A DNA stretch of 7,656 nt from SIG710 sp045605745. GTDB lineage: Bacteria > Bacillota > Clostridia > Oscillospirales > CAG-272. Each line of letters begins with the position of its first letter. The first letter of the stretch is position 1. The DNA is taken from positions 1 to 7,656 of the forward strand of contig JAZUQN010000022.1 of assembly GCA_045605745.1 (NCBI GenBank), in the 5' to 3' direction. Under the pieces are notes generated by a model. That model made no database searches, was not told the DNA's origin, and saw nothing but the letters and a program-made list of their open reading frames with translations. Made by a program: the position numbers and the translations under genes. Positions 1 to 6,954 of the stretch are shown in pieces.

Positions 1-19
1 CCACTTGGTCAGCCTTTTT
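1..19 (+). terminator. 3' half of an intrinsic terminator of the upstream transcription unit (truncated by window start)
   Basis: The window opens with CC-ACTT-GG-TCAGCC followed by five T residues. This has the shape of the loop and descending arm of a rho-independent terminator whose ascending arm (expected to end in GGCTGACC or similar) lies just outside the window. The complete terminator after tpiA (6955-6992) has nearly the same loop and arm, CC-ATTT-GG-TTCAGCC, which supports the reading. It implies that hisS begins a new transcription unit. The missing left arm cannot be checked here. Confidence 0.55.
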
Positions 20-54
20 CAGCCTTAGAAAAGAAAATAATTTACATTGTTGTA

Positions 55-83
55 TAGACAAATGAAAATATTTGTGATATAAT
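55..83 (+). promoter_or_regulatory. Sigma-A type promoter with extended -10 for the hisS unit
   Basis: A -35 box TAGACA (55-60; five of six consensus bases) is followed by a 17-base spacer and a perfect -10 TATAAT (78-83). A TG dinucleotide at 75-76 makes an extended -10. A second TATAAT overlaps at 83-88. The predicted start is near base 90, giving a leader of about 40-45 bases. That leader holds only a 7-bp all-AT hairpin (90-107). It is too short for a T-box riboswitch, which often controls aminoacyl-tRNA synthetase genes in Firmicutes. Confidence 0.75.
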
Positions 84-133
84 ATAATGAATATTTTTGG
101 AAATATTGATTTTTAACTGAAAGGTTATATAAA

Positions 134-1429
134 ATGGAAAAACTGTCAACACAGCCTTATAAGGGCACAAGAGATTTTTATCCCGAGGATATGAAGCTGA
201 GAAACTGGTTTTTCGGTAAGATCCGCAAAACTCTGGAGCTTTGCGCTTTTGACGAATATAACGGCCCAATGCTTGAGTCTTTGGAGCTTTATGCCGCAAA
301 AAGCGGTGATGAACTCGCCAGAGAACAAACATATAATTTTACAGACCGCGGCGGAAGAGATCTTGCCATTCGCCCCGAGATGACGCCAAGCGTGGCACGC
401 ATGGTTGCGGCTAAGCTTGGTGAGCTTAACTATCCCCTGAGATGGTTCTCCATCCCAAATATGTATAGATACGAGCGCCCTCAGAGAGGCAGGCTGCGTG
501 AATTCTGGCAGTTGAATGTTGATCTTTTCGGCTGTGACACATATGAAGCAGATCTGGATATTATCGAAAGTGCTATTGCGGTTCTTCGTGCTTTTGGAGC
601 AGACGAAACAATGTTTAAGGTTCACATCAACAATCGCCGCTTCTTTAACGATGTTATCGCTGCTATCTGCAAAACAGATGCAGATGGCGCAAAAAAGGTT
701 TCAAAGGTTGTTGACCGCAAAAATAAGATTCCAAGAGAAGCTTATGTCAAGGATATGACAGAACTTGGGCTCACCGAGGAGCAGATCGAAAAAATTGACA
801 GTCTCTACACAATGAATGTTAAAGAGGCAACTGCTATCTGTCCCGATTCTGTTGGCTCAGAGGAGCTTTCCTCGCTCTTTTCTGCCCTTGAAGCTACAGG
901 GCTTGATAAATACTGCGTGTTCGACTTTGGTATAATCAGAGGTCTTGATTATTATACGGGAACGGTATTTGAGGTTTTCGATGAGGCTCCCGAAAACAAC
1001 AGAGCAATGTTTGGCGGTGGACGCTATGACAATCTGATCGGTCTGTTTGCAAAAAACGGCAAGGTGTCCGGCGTTGGCTATGGCATGGGAGATGTAACTC
1101 TTGAAAACTTCCTTGTGACCCATAATCTTGTTCCAAATCTATATGAAAGCGAGAAAAGGGTTCTTGTTGCTCGCTTTAATGATGTTCCTCTTGAAAATTA
1201 TATTGCCGTTGTTGATCAGCTCCGCAGCGCAGGCATCACCGCAACCCTTTATACGGGAATCAAAAAGTTCGGAAAGCAGATCGACTATGCCGTTCGGGGC
1301 AAATATTCCCATGTGGTTATCATGGGCGGCAGCGAGCTTGAGAGAGGCATCGCCAAAGTAAAGAATCTTGAAACAAGAGAGGAGACAGAGATGCCTGTTT
1401 GCGATATCGCATCGGCTCTGTCACTTTAA
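134..1429 (+). CDS. hisS: Histidine--tRNA ligase (HisRS), organellar/plant-like subtype
   Basis: This cytoplasmic class II aminoacyl-tRNA synthetase charges tRNA-His with histidine using ATP. The 431-residue length suits bacterial HisRS. Visible landmarks are motif 1 around RPEMTPSVARM (80-90), motif 2 YRYERPQRGRLREFW (111-125), the histidine-binding signature RGLDYYTGTVFE (269-280) with its catalytic Arg269, and GGGRYDNL (294-301). An anticodon-binding domain occupies about 340-431, ending in a typical MGGSELERGIAKVKNL stretch. That domain and Arg269 argue against HisZ, the synthetase-like regulator of histidine biosynthesis, which lacks the C-terminal domain. Motif 3 reads GYGMGDVTL where common bacterial HisRS has GFAMGLERL, so the usual Arg is absent. 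From memory, plant organellar HisRS has a similar GD-V pattern. The ATG follows GAAAGG (119-124) by 9 bases. It is the first gene of its unit, 11 bases before the DJ-1-family gene. Confidence 0.93.
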   Translation: MEKLSTQPYKGTRDFYPEDMKLRNWFFGKIRKTLELCAFDEYNGPMLESLELYAAKSGDELAREQTYNFTDRGGRDLAIRPEMTPSVARMVAAKLGELNYPLRWFSIPNMYRYERPQRGRLREFWQLNVDLFGCDTYEADLDIIESAIAVLRAFGADETMFKVHINNRRFFNDVIAAICKTDADGAKKVSKVVDRKNKIPREAYVKDMTELGLTEEQIEKIDSLYTMNVKEATAICPDSVGSEELSSLFSALEATGLDKYCVFDFGIIRGLDYYTGTVFEVFDEAPENNRAMFGGGRYDNLIGLFAKNGKVSGVGYGMGDVTLENFLVTHNLVPNLYESEKRVLVARFNDVPLENYIAVVDQLRSAGITATLYTGIKKFGKQIDYAVRGKYSHVVIMGGSELERGIAKVKNLETREETEMPVCDIASALSL

Positions 1430-1440
1430 AGGTAGAAAAT

Positions 1441-1983
1441 ATGGTATATATGTTTCTTGCAAACGGCTTTGAAGAGATAGAAGCTCTTTGCCCTCTTGAT
1501 CTTATGCGCCGTGCCGGCATTGCTGTTAAGACGGTTGCCGTTGGCAGCGACAATTTTGTTACAGGCTCTCACGGCATCACGGTTAGGGCTGATATAAATG
1601 AATCGGAGCTCTCGGATGATGCTCCGGAAATGATTATTTTGCCCGGTGGACTCCCCGGAACCACCAATCTTGAGGCATCTGCCACTGTTCAGCGTGCCAT
1701 AGACAGCGCTTTAAAAAATGACGCCTATCTCTGCGCCATTTGTGCTGCCCCCTCTGTTCTCGGAAAGCGTGGTATTCTCTGCGGCAGAAAAGCAATATGC
1801 TATCCCGGTTTTGAAAAATACCTTGAGGGAGCTACTATATCCAACTGCAAGGTTGCTTTGGACGGAAAAATAATCACTGCGGCAGGAATGGGTGTTGCTC
1901 TCGACTTCGGTCTTGCAATTATCACTGCTCTTTGCGGTGAGGAAAAGGCGCGCGAAATAAAAACGTCAGTTCTGGCAGATTAA
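1441..1983 (+). CDS. DJ-1/PfpI (ThiJ/YajL-like) family protein
   Basis: This is a 180-residue single-domain cytosolic protein of the DJ-1/PfpI superfamily. It starts with the family signature FLANGFEEIEALCPLDLMRR, in which Glu14 corresponds to Glu18 of human DJ-1. The nucleophile elbow is AICAAPS, with Cys101 at the DJ-1 Cys106 position. LPGGLPG lies at 67-73. Family members are described as glyoxalase/deglycase-like, chaperone-like or oxidative-stress proteins, and their physiological substrate is disputed, so only the family is assigned. ATG 1441 is preferred because AAAGG (1428-1432) lies 8 bases upstream, overlapping the hisS stop. An in-frame TTG at 1399 would run back into hisS without a ribosome site. 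Its position directly between hisS and the protease gene suggests co-transcription from the hisS promoter. Confidence 0.9.
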   Translation: MVYMFLANGFEEIEALCPLDLMRRAGIAVKTVAVGSDNFVTGSHGITVRADINESELSDDAPEMIILPGGLPGTTNLEASATVQRAIDSALKNDAYLCAICAAPSVLGKRGILCGRKAICYPGFEKYLEGATISNCKVALDGKIITAAGMGVALDFGLAIITALCGEEKAREIKTSVLAD

Positions 1984-1985
1984 TT

Positions 1986-1994
1986 AAAAGGAGA
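1986..1994 (+). promoter_or_regulatory. Ribosome binding site deciding the GTG start of the CPBP gene
   Basis: AAAAGGAGA lies just after the DJ-1-family stop codon. Two in-frame GTG codons follow, at 1995 and 2004. The first begins directly after this site, only one base beyond GGAG, which is too close for initiation. The second leaves a normal 10-base spacer, so 2004 is chosen. The first ATG, at 2028, has no ribosome site at a suitable distance. Confidence 0.6.
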
Positions 1995-2003
1995 GTGAAT
2001 GAG

Positions 2004-2936
2004 GTGCTATCGAAATATAAATCCAATATGACAGCGCCTATTCTTGTGGCAATTGTTTATTTGCTTCTCCTATTGTCAAAAATTATAAAAATAAGCGAAA
2101 TGACAGGTGAAAATGAATATATTGGCATTATCGCCCTGCAGCTCCTTATATTTTTTTTGCCGGCGGTTATATATTCAAAGCTAAAGGGTGAAAAATATTC
2201 CGAACGGCTTAGAATAAGACTGATCGGAGCACAGCAGATTGCTGTTTCAGTGCTTGGAGCTTTGGCTCTTATCTGCGGCTCTCTTCTTATCAATATAGTG
2301 TTTGCCGATGGAGTTTTAAGTGAAGAATTCTCTCTTTACAATACCTTTAGAGTTGAGTATGACGGCAGTGCAGAATCCTTTTTGTATATCACCGTTGCCT
2401 ATGCGGCCCTGCCGGCAATATGCGAGGAGTTTTTCTTCAGATCACTTCTCTCAGCCGAATATGAGGAATACGGCATAGGATGTGCTCTCATAATGTCCTC
2501 TCTGTTTTTCGGCATGATACATTTCAATTTCGGACAGCTTCTTATATACTTCTTTGCAGGCATAGTTCTTTTTCTGACGATGTATGCCTCAAGGTCGCTC
2601 ATTGGCTGTATTTTCGTACATTTCTTGTATAATATGTATGGACTTTTCGGACAAAGCTTTGCAGGAGAAGTATATAAAACAACAGGCAGTACCGAGGTAT
2701 TTTTACTGCTTCTATCGGTGGCGACCCTGCTTTTTGCCGCACTGTTTTGCGGAGAGGCTGCAAGACTTTATCGGAGATACAGTGCCCAAAACAAACCCTC
2801 GGACTATATAAAGAAAAAATCAAGCAAGCGAGGCGGCTCGGATAACGCAAAGGACGGCTTTGCCCAGGCTTTGCTGTGTCCACCTTGCCTTGTTATTTAC
2901 CTGATATATTTTGTGGTTGCGATAATTTCACTTTGA
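2004..2936 (+). CDS. CPBP-family (CAAX protease/bacteriocin-processing, Abi-type) intramembrane metalloprotease
   Basis: This 310-residue polytopic membrane protein has hydrophobic segments spread over the whole length. The three CPBP (Abi, type II CAAX prenyl protease-like) motifs are present and in order: EEFFFRS (141-147; Glu141-Glu142 and Arg146), FGMIHFNFGQ (169-178; metal-ligand His173) and FVHFLYNMYG (204-213; His206 and Asn210). Family members are predicted intramembrane endopeptidases. Bacterial roles include bacteriocin self-immunity, peptide maturation and unknown housekeeping jobs; no substrate is visible here. After the catalytic core comes a Lys/Arg/Ser-rich hydrophilic loop (about 257-285) and a last hydrophobic segment that begins with a CPPC motif (292-295), an unusual tail. 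The GTG start at 2004 is set by the AAAAGGAGA site. It probably belongs to the hisS unit and is followed after 75 bases by mltG. Confidence 0.87.
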   Translation: MLSKYKSNMTAPILVAIVYLLLLLSKIIKISEMTGENEYIGIIALQLLIFFLPAVIYSKLKGEKYSERLRIRLIGAQQIAVSVLGALALICGSLLINIVFADGVLSEEFSLYNTFRVEYDGSAESFLYITVAYAALPAICEEFFFRSLLSAEYEEYGIGCALIMSSLFFGMIHFNFGQLLIYFFAGIVLFLTMYASRSLIGCIFVHFLYNMYGLFGQSFAGEVYKTTGSTEVFLLLLSVATLLFAALFCGEAARLYRRYSAQNKPSDYIKKKSSKRGGSDNAKDGFAQALLCPPCLVIYLIYFVVAIISL

Positions 2937-2995
2937 TGATATCCCGATATTTAATTATCGTTCATCCTTTCATCAATCTCGCTCTGCGAGGCTAC

Positions 2996-3006
2996 GAAAG
3001 AAGGTG
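2996..3006 (+). promoter_or_regulatory. Strong ribosome binding site supporting the TTG start of mltG
   Basis: GAAAGAAGGTG differs at one position from the full anti-16S complement GAAAGGAGGTG. Its AAGG core ends 7 bases before TTG 3012. The next in-frame ATG falls at residue 71-72, after much of the hydrophilic N-terminus, so the TTG is the convincing start. Confidence 0.7.
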
Positions 3007-3011
3007 TTACC

Positions 3012-4631
3012 TTGAATAATGAATATAAAAACGGCGGTGCTCCAAAAAACTTGAGCGACGGTATCAAGCGTCCTCAAAATAGTGGGGCTATCGGTGATGA
3101 TGTTGAGGGCATAAGACGACCTGCATACGGTGCTCCTCAAAGTGGTGCTCCCTTTGGCGGCACACAAAATATCCCCCAAGGGCAAAGCTCTGCCGGAGCA
3201 GAAGCCCCACGACGTCAAAGCTCTATGATGAGAAAACAGCCTTTGCAAAATCCGGGCAAAATGGTGAACCCCACACCGAGAAGAGCGGTATCTACCTCCG
3301 GAACCCAACAGGCACGGGCAGTATCAGTAGCTCGTCCAAAGGCAAACGATACAAGAAGAGCTGTTGGCAACCAGAGCGCAAAACAAGTCACCGGAGTCAA
3401 GTCCTCTCAACAAGTAAAAAAAGACGAGCTCTATAAAAACAGTCTCTCTAACACCAGAAGCACCGACCGAGAAAGCATAAGAAAAGCTAAAAAAAGCAAA
3501 GAAGCAAAAGCAAGGATAGAGAGGATTACTGCAGAAGAGGAGGGCGGCGGAACAAGTGCCGTTATGAGCCTTATCAAGGCGATACTATATATCGTCATCG
3601 TTGTTGCTGTTTCAGGTCTTATCTCTTATTATGCAATCGTTTTTGTCAATGATATGTATGCCTTTGTTAAAAACCCGGAGGAGGTTGAGGTCACTATTCC
3701 CGAATATGCAACTGTTGAGGAAATAGCTGATATTTTGGGAGAAGCAGGCGTTGTTGAATATCCCGACCTGCTTGTGCTTTATGCTAGGCTGAAAAAGATC
3801 GACAAGACATATGAATTTATTGCAGGCGATTACACCGTTAACGGTATGATGAATTATGACGAACTGTTTTATGCCTTCGTTAAGCATAAATCCTATGAGG
3901 TTGTGAGAATTACTATTCCGGAGGGATATACGATCGACGAAATGATAACCCTCTTCACCGAAAACGGAATCGGAACAAGGGCAGGATTTATCGATGCGAT
4001 AAATAACTACGATTTTGATTTCGATTTTGTGAGAGCTCTTGACGAGACCGATTTAACGGGCAGGACCTACCGACTTGAAGGATATCTCTATCCCGACACA
4101 TATGAATTCTATAAAAGCAGCTCTGAGGTGACGGTTATATATAAGCTGCTGAGCCGCTTTAATGTGATATTTTCGAGTGATTTCTATGAAAAGGCAGAGT
4201 CCCTTGGATATAGCGTTGACCAAATTATGACCCTTGCTTCAATGATAGAAAAAGAGGCAAGATATGCCCAGGACTATGAAATGGTCTCCTCAGTTTTCCA
4301 CAATCGTCTGAACAGCCCCAATTTTCCGAAGCTTGAAAGTGACGCTACTATAATGTACGCAATTCAGGTTAGAGACGGCGAGAGAAAAAGCTCTCTTACA
4401 GGCGAGGATCTGAATTATGATACACCATATAACTCATATATGTATGAGGGTCTGCCCCCCGGGCCTATCGCAAATCCCGGATATGAAGCCATAACCTGTG
4501 CGCTCTGGCCGGCCTCAACAAAGTATTATTATTTTGTTTCGGATAACTATGGAAACACTTATTTCTCACGCACAAATGCAGAGCATGAGGCTGCAAAAGC
4601 TAAGGTTGCCCAGATAAATGCAGAAAACTAA
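3012..4631 (+). CDS. mltG: Endolytic murein transglycosylase MltG (YceG family) with long cytoplasmic N-terminal region
   Basis: MltG is a membrane-anchored lytic transglycosylase that cuts nascent peptidoglycan glycan strands on the outer face of the membrane and so limits strand length. The 539-residue protein has a disordered, basic Gln/Ser/Arg/Pro-rich N-terminus (1-150) and a charged Lys/Glu stretch (152-177). One membrane span follows (about 184-213), then a LysM-like region (about 225-300) and the YceG catalytic domain (about 350-535). The signature LASMIEKEARY (408-418) places the catalytic glutamate at Glu413, matching Glu218 of E. coli. LESDATIMYA (441-450) and YEGLPPGPIANPG (478-490) are also diagnostic. 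E. coli MltG is about 340 residues; the extra length is the cytoplasmic part, as in the ~550-residue streptococcal enzyme. TTG start with a near-perfect ribosome site. It is the last gene of the hisS unit, with no clear terminator before pgk. Confidence 0.93.
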   Translation: MNNEYKNGGAPKNLSDGIKRPQNSGAIGDDVEGIRRPAYGAPQSGAPFGGTQNIPQGQSSAGAEAPRRQSSMMRKQPLQNPGKMVNPTPRRAVSTSGTQQARAVSVARPKANDTRRAVGNQSAKQVTGVKSSQQVKKDELYKNSLSNTRSTDRESIRKAKKSKEAKARIERITAEEEGGGTSAVMSLIKAILYIVIVVAVSGLISYYAIVFVNDMYAFVKNPEEVEVTIPEYATVEEIADILGEAGVVEYPDLLVLYARLKKIDKTYEFIAGDYTVNGMMNYDELFYAFVKHKSYEVVRITIPEGYTIDEMITLFTENGIGTRAGFIDAINNYDFDFDFVRALDETDLTGRTYRLEGYLYPDTYEFYKSSSEVTVIYKLLSRFNVIFSSDFYEKAESLGYSVDQIMTLASMIEKEARYAQDYEMVSSVFHNRLNSPNFPKLESDATIMYAIQVRDGERKSSLTGEDLNYDTPYNSYMYEGLPPGPIANPGYEAITCALWPASTKYYYFVSDNYGNTYFSRTNAEHEAAKAKVAQINAEN

Positions 4632-4714
4632 CAGTTTTTTCAGTTCATTCACTATTTTAAAAGAGTTTATATAAAAGATTTTTTTGGTTTTGCCAAAATA
4701 TTAACAATAAACTG

Positions 4715-4743
4715 TTGTAAAAACTAAAATTTTGTGTTATAAT
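4715..4743 (+). promoter_or_regulatory. Sigma-A type promoter with extended -10 for pgk-tpiA
   Basis: The -35 box TTGTAA (4715-4720) is followed by exactly 17 bases and a perfect TATAAT (4738-4743). TG at 4735-4736 forms an extended -10. Transcription should start near 4750, giving a leader of about 40 bases that ends in the ribosome site GAAAGGCGG (4774-4782), 8 bases before the pgk ATG. Spacing and extended -10 match the hisS promoter at 55-83. The 80 bases upstream are AT-rich. They contain a weak stem TTTTGG/CCAAAA (4682-4698) with no T tract after it. Confidence 0.8.
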
Positions 4744-4790
4744 ACAAAATTGGAAAATAATTTGAAACAATAAGAAAGGCGGATTTCAAA

Positions 4791-6098
4791 ATGACTTATA
4801 ACAAGAAAACCATTGAAGACATTGATGTTGCCGGCAAAACTTGCCTTGTTCGTTGCGATTTCAATGTACCCATGAAGGACGGCAAGATCACCAGCGATAA
4901 GAGAATCGTTGGCGCTCTCCCCACAATCAAGTATCTTATGGATAAGGGCGCAAAGGTTATCCTTTGCTCTCACATGGGCAAGCCCCACAACATCTTCACA
5001 GAGGGCTTTGGTCTTACAAAGAAAGAGAAGAAGGCTGTTGAGGCTCTTCCCGAAGCTGAGCAGGCTTCGGCAAAGGCGGCTTACCTTGAAAAGGCTCTCG
5101 GCGATAAGAAGAAGCTCACACTTCGTCCCGTTGCAGACAGACTTAACGAGGATCTCGGCGGCAAGGTTACCTTCGCTGAGGATATCGTAGGTCCCGATGC
5201 AAAGGCAAAGGTTGCTGCTCTAAAGGCCGGCGAGGCAGTTCTTCTTGAGAATGTTCGCTTCGATGCACGAGAGACAAAGAACGATCCCGAATTTGCAAAA
5301 GAGCTTGCTTCTATGGCTGACATTTTCGTAAACGATGCTTTCGGCACACCTCACAGAGCTCACGCTACAACAGCAGGCGTTGCTGACCACCTCCCTGCAG
5401 TTTGCGGTTACCTCATTCAGAAGGAGAGCGGCATTATGGGCAAGGCTCTCCAGAATCCTGAGAGACCTTTTGTTGCTATTCTCGGCGGAGCAAAGGTTTC
5501 CGATAAGCTCAATGTCATCAACAACCTTCTCACAAAGGTTGATACACTTATCATCGGCGGCGGTATGGCATATACATTCCTTGCTGCTAAGGGCTATGGC
5601 GTAGGAAATTCACTTCTCGATTCTGAAAAGATTGATTATTGCAAGGAAATGATGGCAAAGGCTGAGGAGGCAGGTGTTAAGCTCCTTCTTCCCATCGACA
5701 CAGTTGTTGCCGCTTCTTTCCCGAACCCCATCGATGCTCCCGTTGATGTTAAGACAGTTCCTTCAAACGAGATCCCCTCTGATATGGAAGGTCTTGATAT
5801 TGGCGAAAAGACAGTTGCTCTCTTCTCTGAGGCTGTTAAGGCTGCAAAGACCGTTGTTTGGAACGGTCCTATGGGCGTGTTTGAGAACCCCACCCTTTCA
5901 AAGGGAACAAATGCTGTTGCTTCCGCCCTTGCTGACAGCGATGCTATTTCTATCGTTGGCGGCGGAGACAGTGCAGCGGCTTGCGAGCAGCTTGGCTATG
6001 CAGACAGAATCACTCATATTTCCACCGGTGGCGGTGCTTCTCTTGAGTTCCTTGAGGGTAAGGATCTTCCCGGCATCAGCTGCCTCGAAAACAAGTAA
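4791..6098 (+). CDS. pgk: Phosphoglycerate kinase with a ~40-residue N-domain insertion
   Basis: This glycolytic enzyme transfers the acyl phosphate of 1,3-bisphosphoglycerate to ADP, giving 3-phosphoglycerate and ATP in the cytosol. Signatures run the whole length: RCDFNVP (21-27), SHMGKP (60-65; usually SHLGRP), ENVRF (153-157), VNDAFGTPHRAHAT (180-193), LGGAKVSDK (231-239), GGGMAYTFL (256-264), VVWNGPMGVFE (355-365, nucleotide-site Glu365) and VGGGDSAAA (389-397). It has 435 residues against about 394 in B. subtilis. The excess is one Lys/Glu/Ala-rich insert at about 66-106, between SHMGKP and the LRPVADRL helix. Lys codons are mostly AAG and Leu codons CTT/CTC, the biased usage of a highly expressed gene and unlike the CPBP and mltG genes. 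It has its own promoter, and tpiA follows after 70 bases. Confidence 0.97.
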   Translation: MTYNKKTIEDIDVAGKTCLVRCDFNVPMKDGKITSDKRIVGALPTIKYLMDKGAKVILCSHMGKPHNIFTEGFGLTKKEKKAVEALPEAEQASAKAAYLEKALGDKKKLTLRPVADRLNEDLGGKVTFAEDIVGPDAKAKVAALKAGEAVLLENVRFDARETKNDPEFAKELASMADIFVNDAFGTPHRAHATTAGVADHLPAVCGYLIQKESGIMGKALQNPERPFVAILGGAKVSDKLNVINNLLTKVDTLIIGGGMAYTFLAAKGYGVGNSLLDSEKIDYCKEMMAKAEEAGVKLLLPIDTVVAASFPNPIDAPVDVKTVPSNEIPSDMEGLDIGEKTVALFSEAVKAAKTVVWNGPMGVFENPTLSKGTNAVASALADSDAISIVGGGDSAAACEQLGYADRITHISTGGGASLEFLEGKDLPGISCLENK

Positions 6099-6113
6099 TT
6101 TTATAAATTATTC

Positions 6114-6139
6114 GGAGCTGTCGCTTTGGCGACAGCTCC
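6114..6139 (+). promoter_or_regulatory. Perfect 11-bp hairpin in the pgk-tpiA spacer, without a T tract
   Basis: GGAGCTGTCGC (6114-6124), loop TTTG and GCGACAGCTCC (6129-6139) form a perfect, GC-rich stem 15 bases after the pgk stop. It is followed by AAATTAAG rather than a T run, so it lacks the second half of an intrinsic terminator. The tpiA ribosome site AAGGACGG (6153-6160) is outside the stem. A role in mRNA processing, in protecting the 3' end of the pgk transcript or in setting the pgk:tpiA ratio is possible but is only inferred. Confidence 0.75.
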
Positions 6140-6168
6140 AAATTAAGTAAATAAGGACGGATTTTATA

Positions 6169-6936
6169 ATGAATAACGCAAAAAGACGCACAGTTATCGC
6201 AGGTAACTGGAAGATGAATTTTACTCCTGCTGAAGCAAAGGCATTTATTGAGGAGATCAAGCCCATGGTTGCAGGCAAGGACGCTTGCGATATCGTTTTC
6301 TGTGCTCCATATGTTGACATCTATGCTGCAATGGAGGCTGCTGAGGGCTCAACGATAAAGATCGGTGCTGAGAATGTGCATTTCGCTGAAAAAGGCGCAT
6401 ACACAGGCGAGGTTTCCGCAAAGATGCTCACCAGCATGGGTGTTGAATATGTTATTATCGGTCACAGCGAAAGAAGACAGTATTTCGGCGAGACAGACGA
6501 AACTGTCAATCTCCGCACAAAGGCTGCTCTTGCGGCCGGCATGAAGGTTATTCTCTGCCTTGGCGAGGTTAAGGAAGAAAGACTTAGCGGCATCACAAAT
6601 GAAGTTGTTGCTATGCAGACAAAGCTTGATCTTAAGGATGTAAGTGCTGAGGAACTTAAGAATGTCATCATTGCCTATGAGCCTGTTTGGGCTATCGGCA
6701 CAGGTCTGACAGCAACTCCTGAGCAGGCAGACGAGACCTGCGGCGTTATCAGAGCTACAATCAAGGAGCTTTATGGTGAGGAAGCTGCAGAGGGCATCAC
6801 AATTCAGTATGGCGGTTCTATGAACGATGCAAATGCTGCAGAGCTTCTTTCAAAGGTGAATGTAGACGGCGGTCTTATCGGCGGTGCATCACTTGTTGCA
6901 TCTAAGTTTACTGCAATTGTAGACGCTGCACAGTAA
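6169..6936 (+). CDS. tpiA: Triosephosphate isomerase
   Basis: This TIM-barrel enzyme interconverts dihydroxyacetone phosphate and glyceraldehyde 3-phosphate. The 255-residue length is normal. The full active site is readable: GNWKMN (12-17; Asn13 and Lys15), the electrophile His99 in IIGHSERR (96-103), and the catalytic base Glu171 in AYEPVWAIGTG (169-179). Loop 6 extends through LTATPEQA, and the phosphate-binding turns are YGGSM (214-218) and GGLIGGASL (234-242). Leu180 stands where many TIMs have Lys or Arg in GTGKTATP, a tolerated variation. ATG 6169 lies 8 bases after AAGGACGG, and the start region resembles that of pgk. It is co-oriented with pgk and probably read from the pgk promoter through the spacer hairpin; a strong terminator follows. 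AAG-rich codon use again suggests high expression. Confidence 0.97.
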   Translation: MNNAKRRTVIAGNWKMNFTPAEAKAFIEEIKPMVAGKDACDIVFCAPYVDIYAAMEAAEGSTIKIGAENVHFAEKGAYTGEVSAKMLTSMGVEYVIIGHSERRQYFGETDETVNLRTKAALAAGMKVILCLGEVKEERLSGITNEVVAMQTKLDLKDVSAEELKNVIIAYEPVWAIGTGLTATPEQADETCGVIRATIKELYGEEAAEGITIQYGGSMNDANAAELLSKVNVDGGLIGGASLVASKFTAIVDAAQ

Positions 6937-6954
6937 TTTTTGATTTATATACAG

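Noticed and set aside
134..1429. HisZ (ATP phosphoribosyltransferase regulatory subunit) instead of HisRS, because of the altered motif 3
   Set aside because: The C-terminal anticodon-binding domain, the motif 2 RPQRGR loop and the RGLDYYTG arginine are present, and no histidine biosynthesis genes lie nearby.
2978..2990. CTCGC-TCT-GCGAG hairpin before mltG, recalling the CTCGCAGCGAG motif at 7310-7320
   Set aside because: It is a 5-bp stem with no extension and limited similarity. It is too small to call a copy of the downstream element or a terminator.
4682..4698. TTTTGG/CCAAAA stem as a terminator for mltG
   Set aside because: The stem has only six mostly A-T pairs and no T run follows on either strand.
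4630..4716. 8-base inverted repeat AACAGTTT (4630-4637) and AAACTGTT (4709-4716) around the pgk upstream region, touching the -35 box
   Set aside because: The arms are 71 bases apart in very AT-rich sequence. A chance match is likely, and an operator would normally be more compact.
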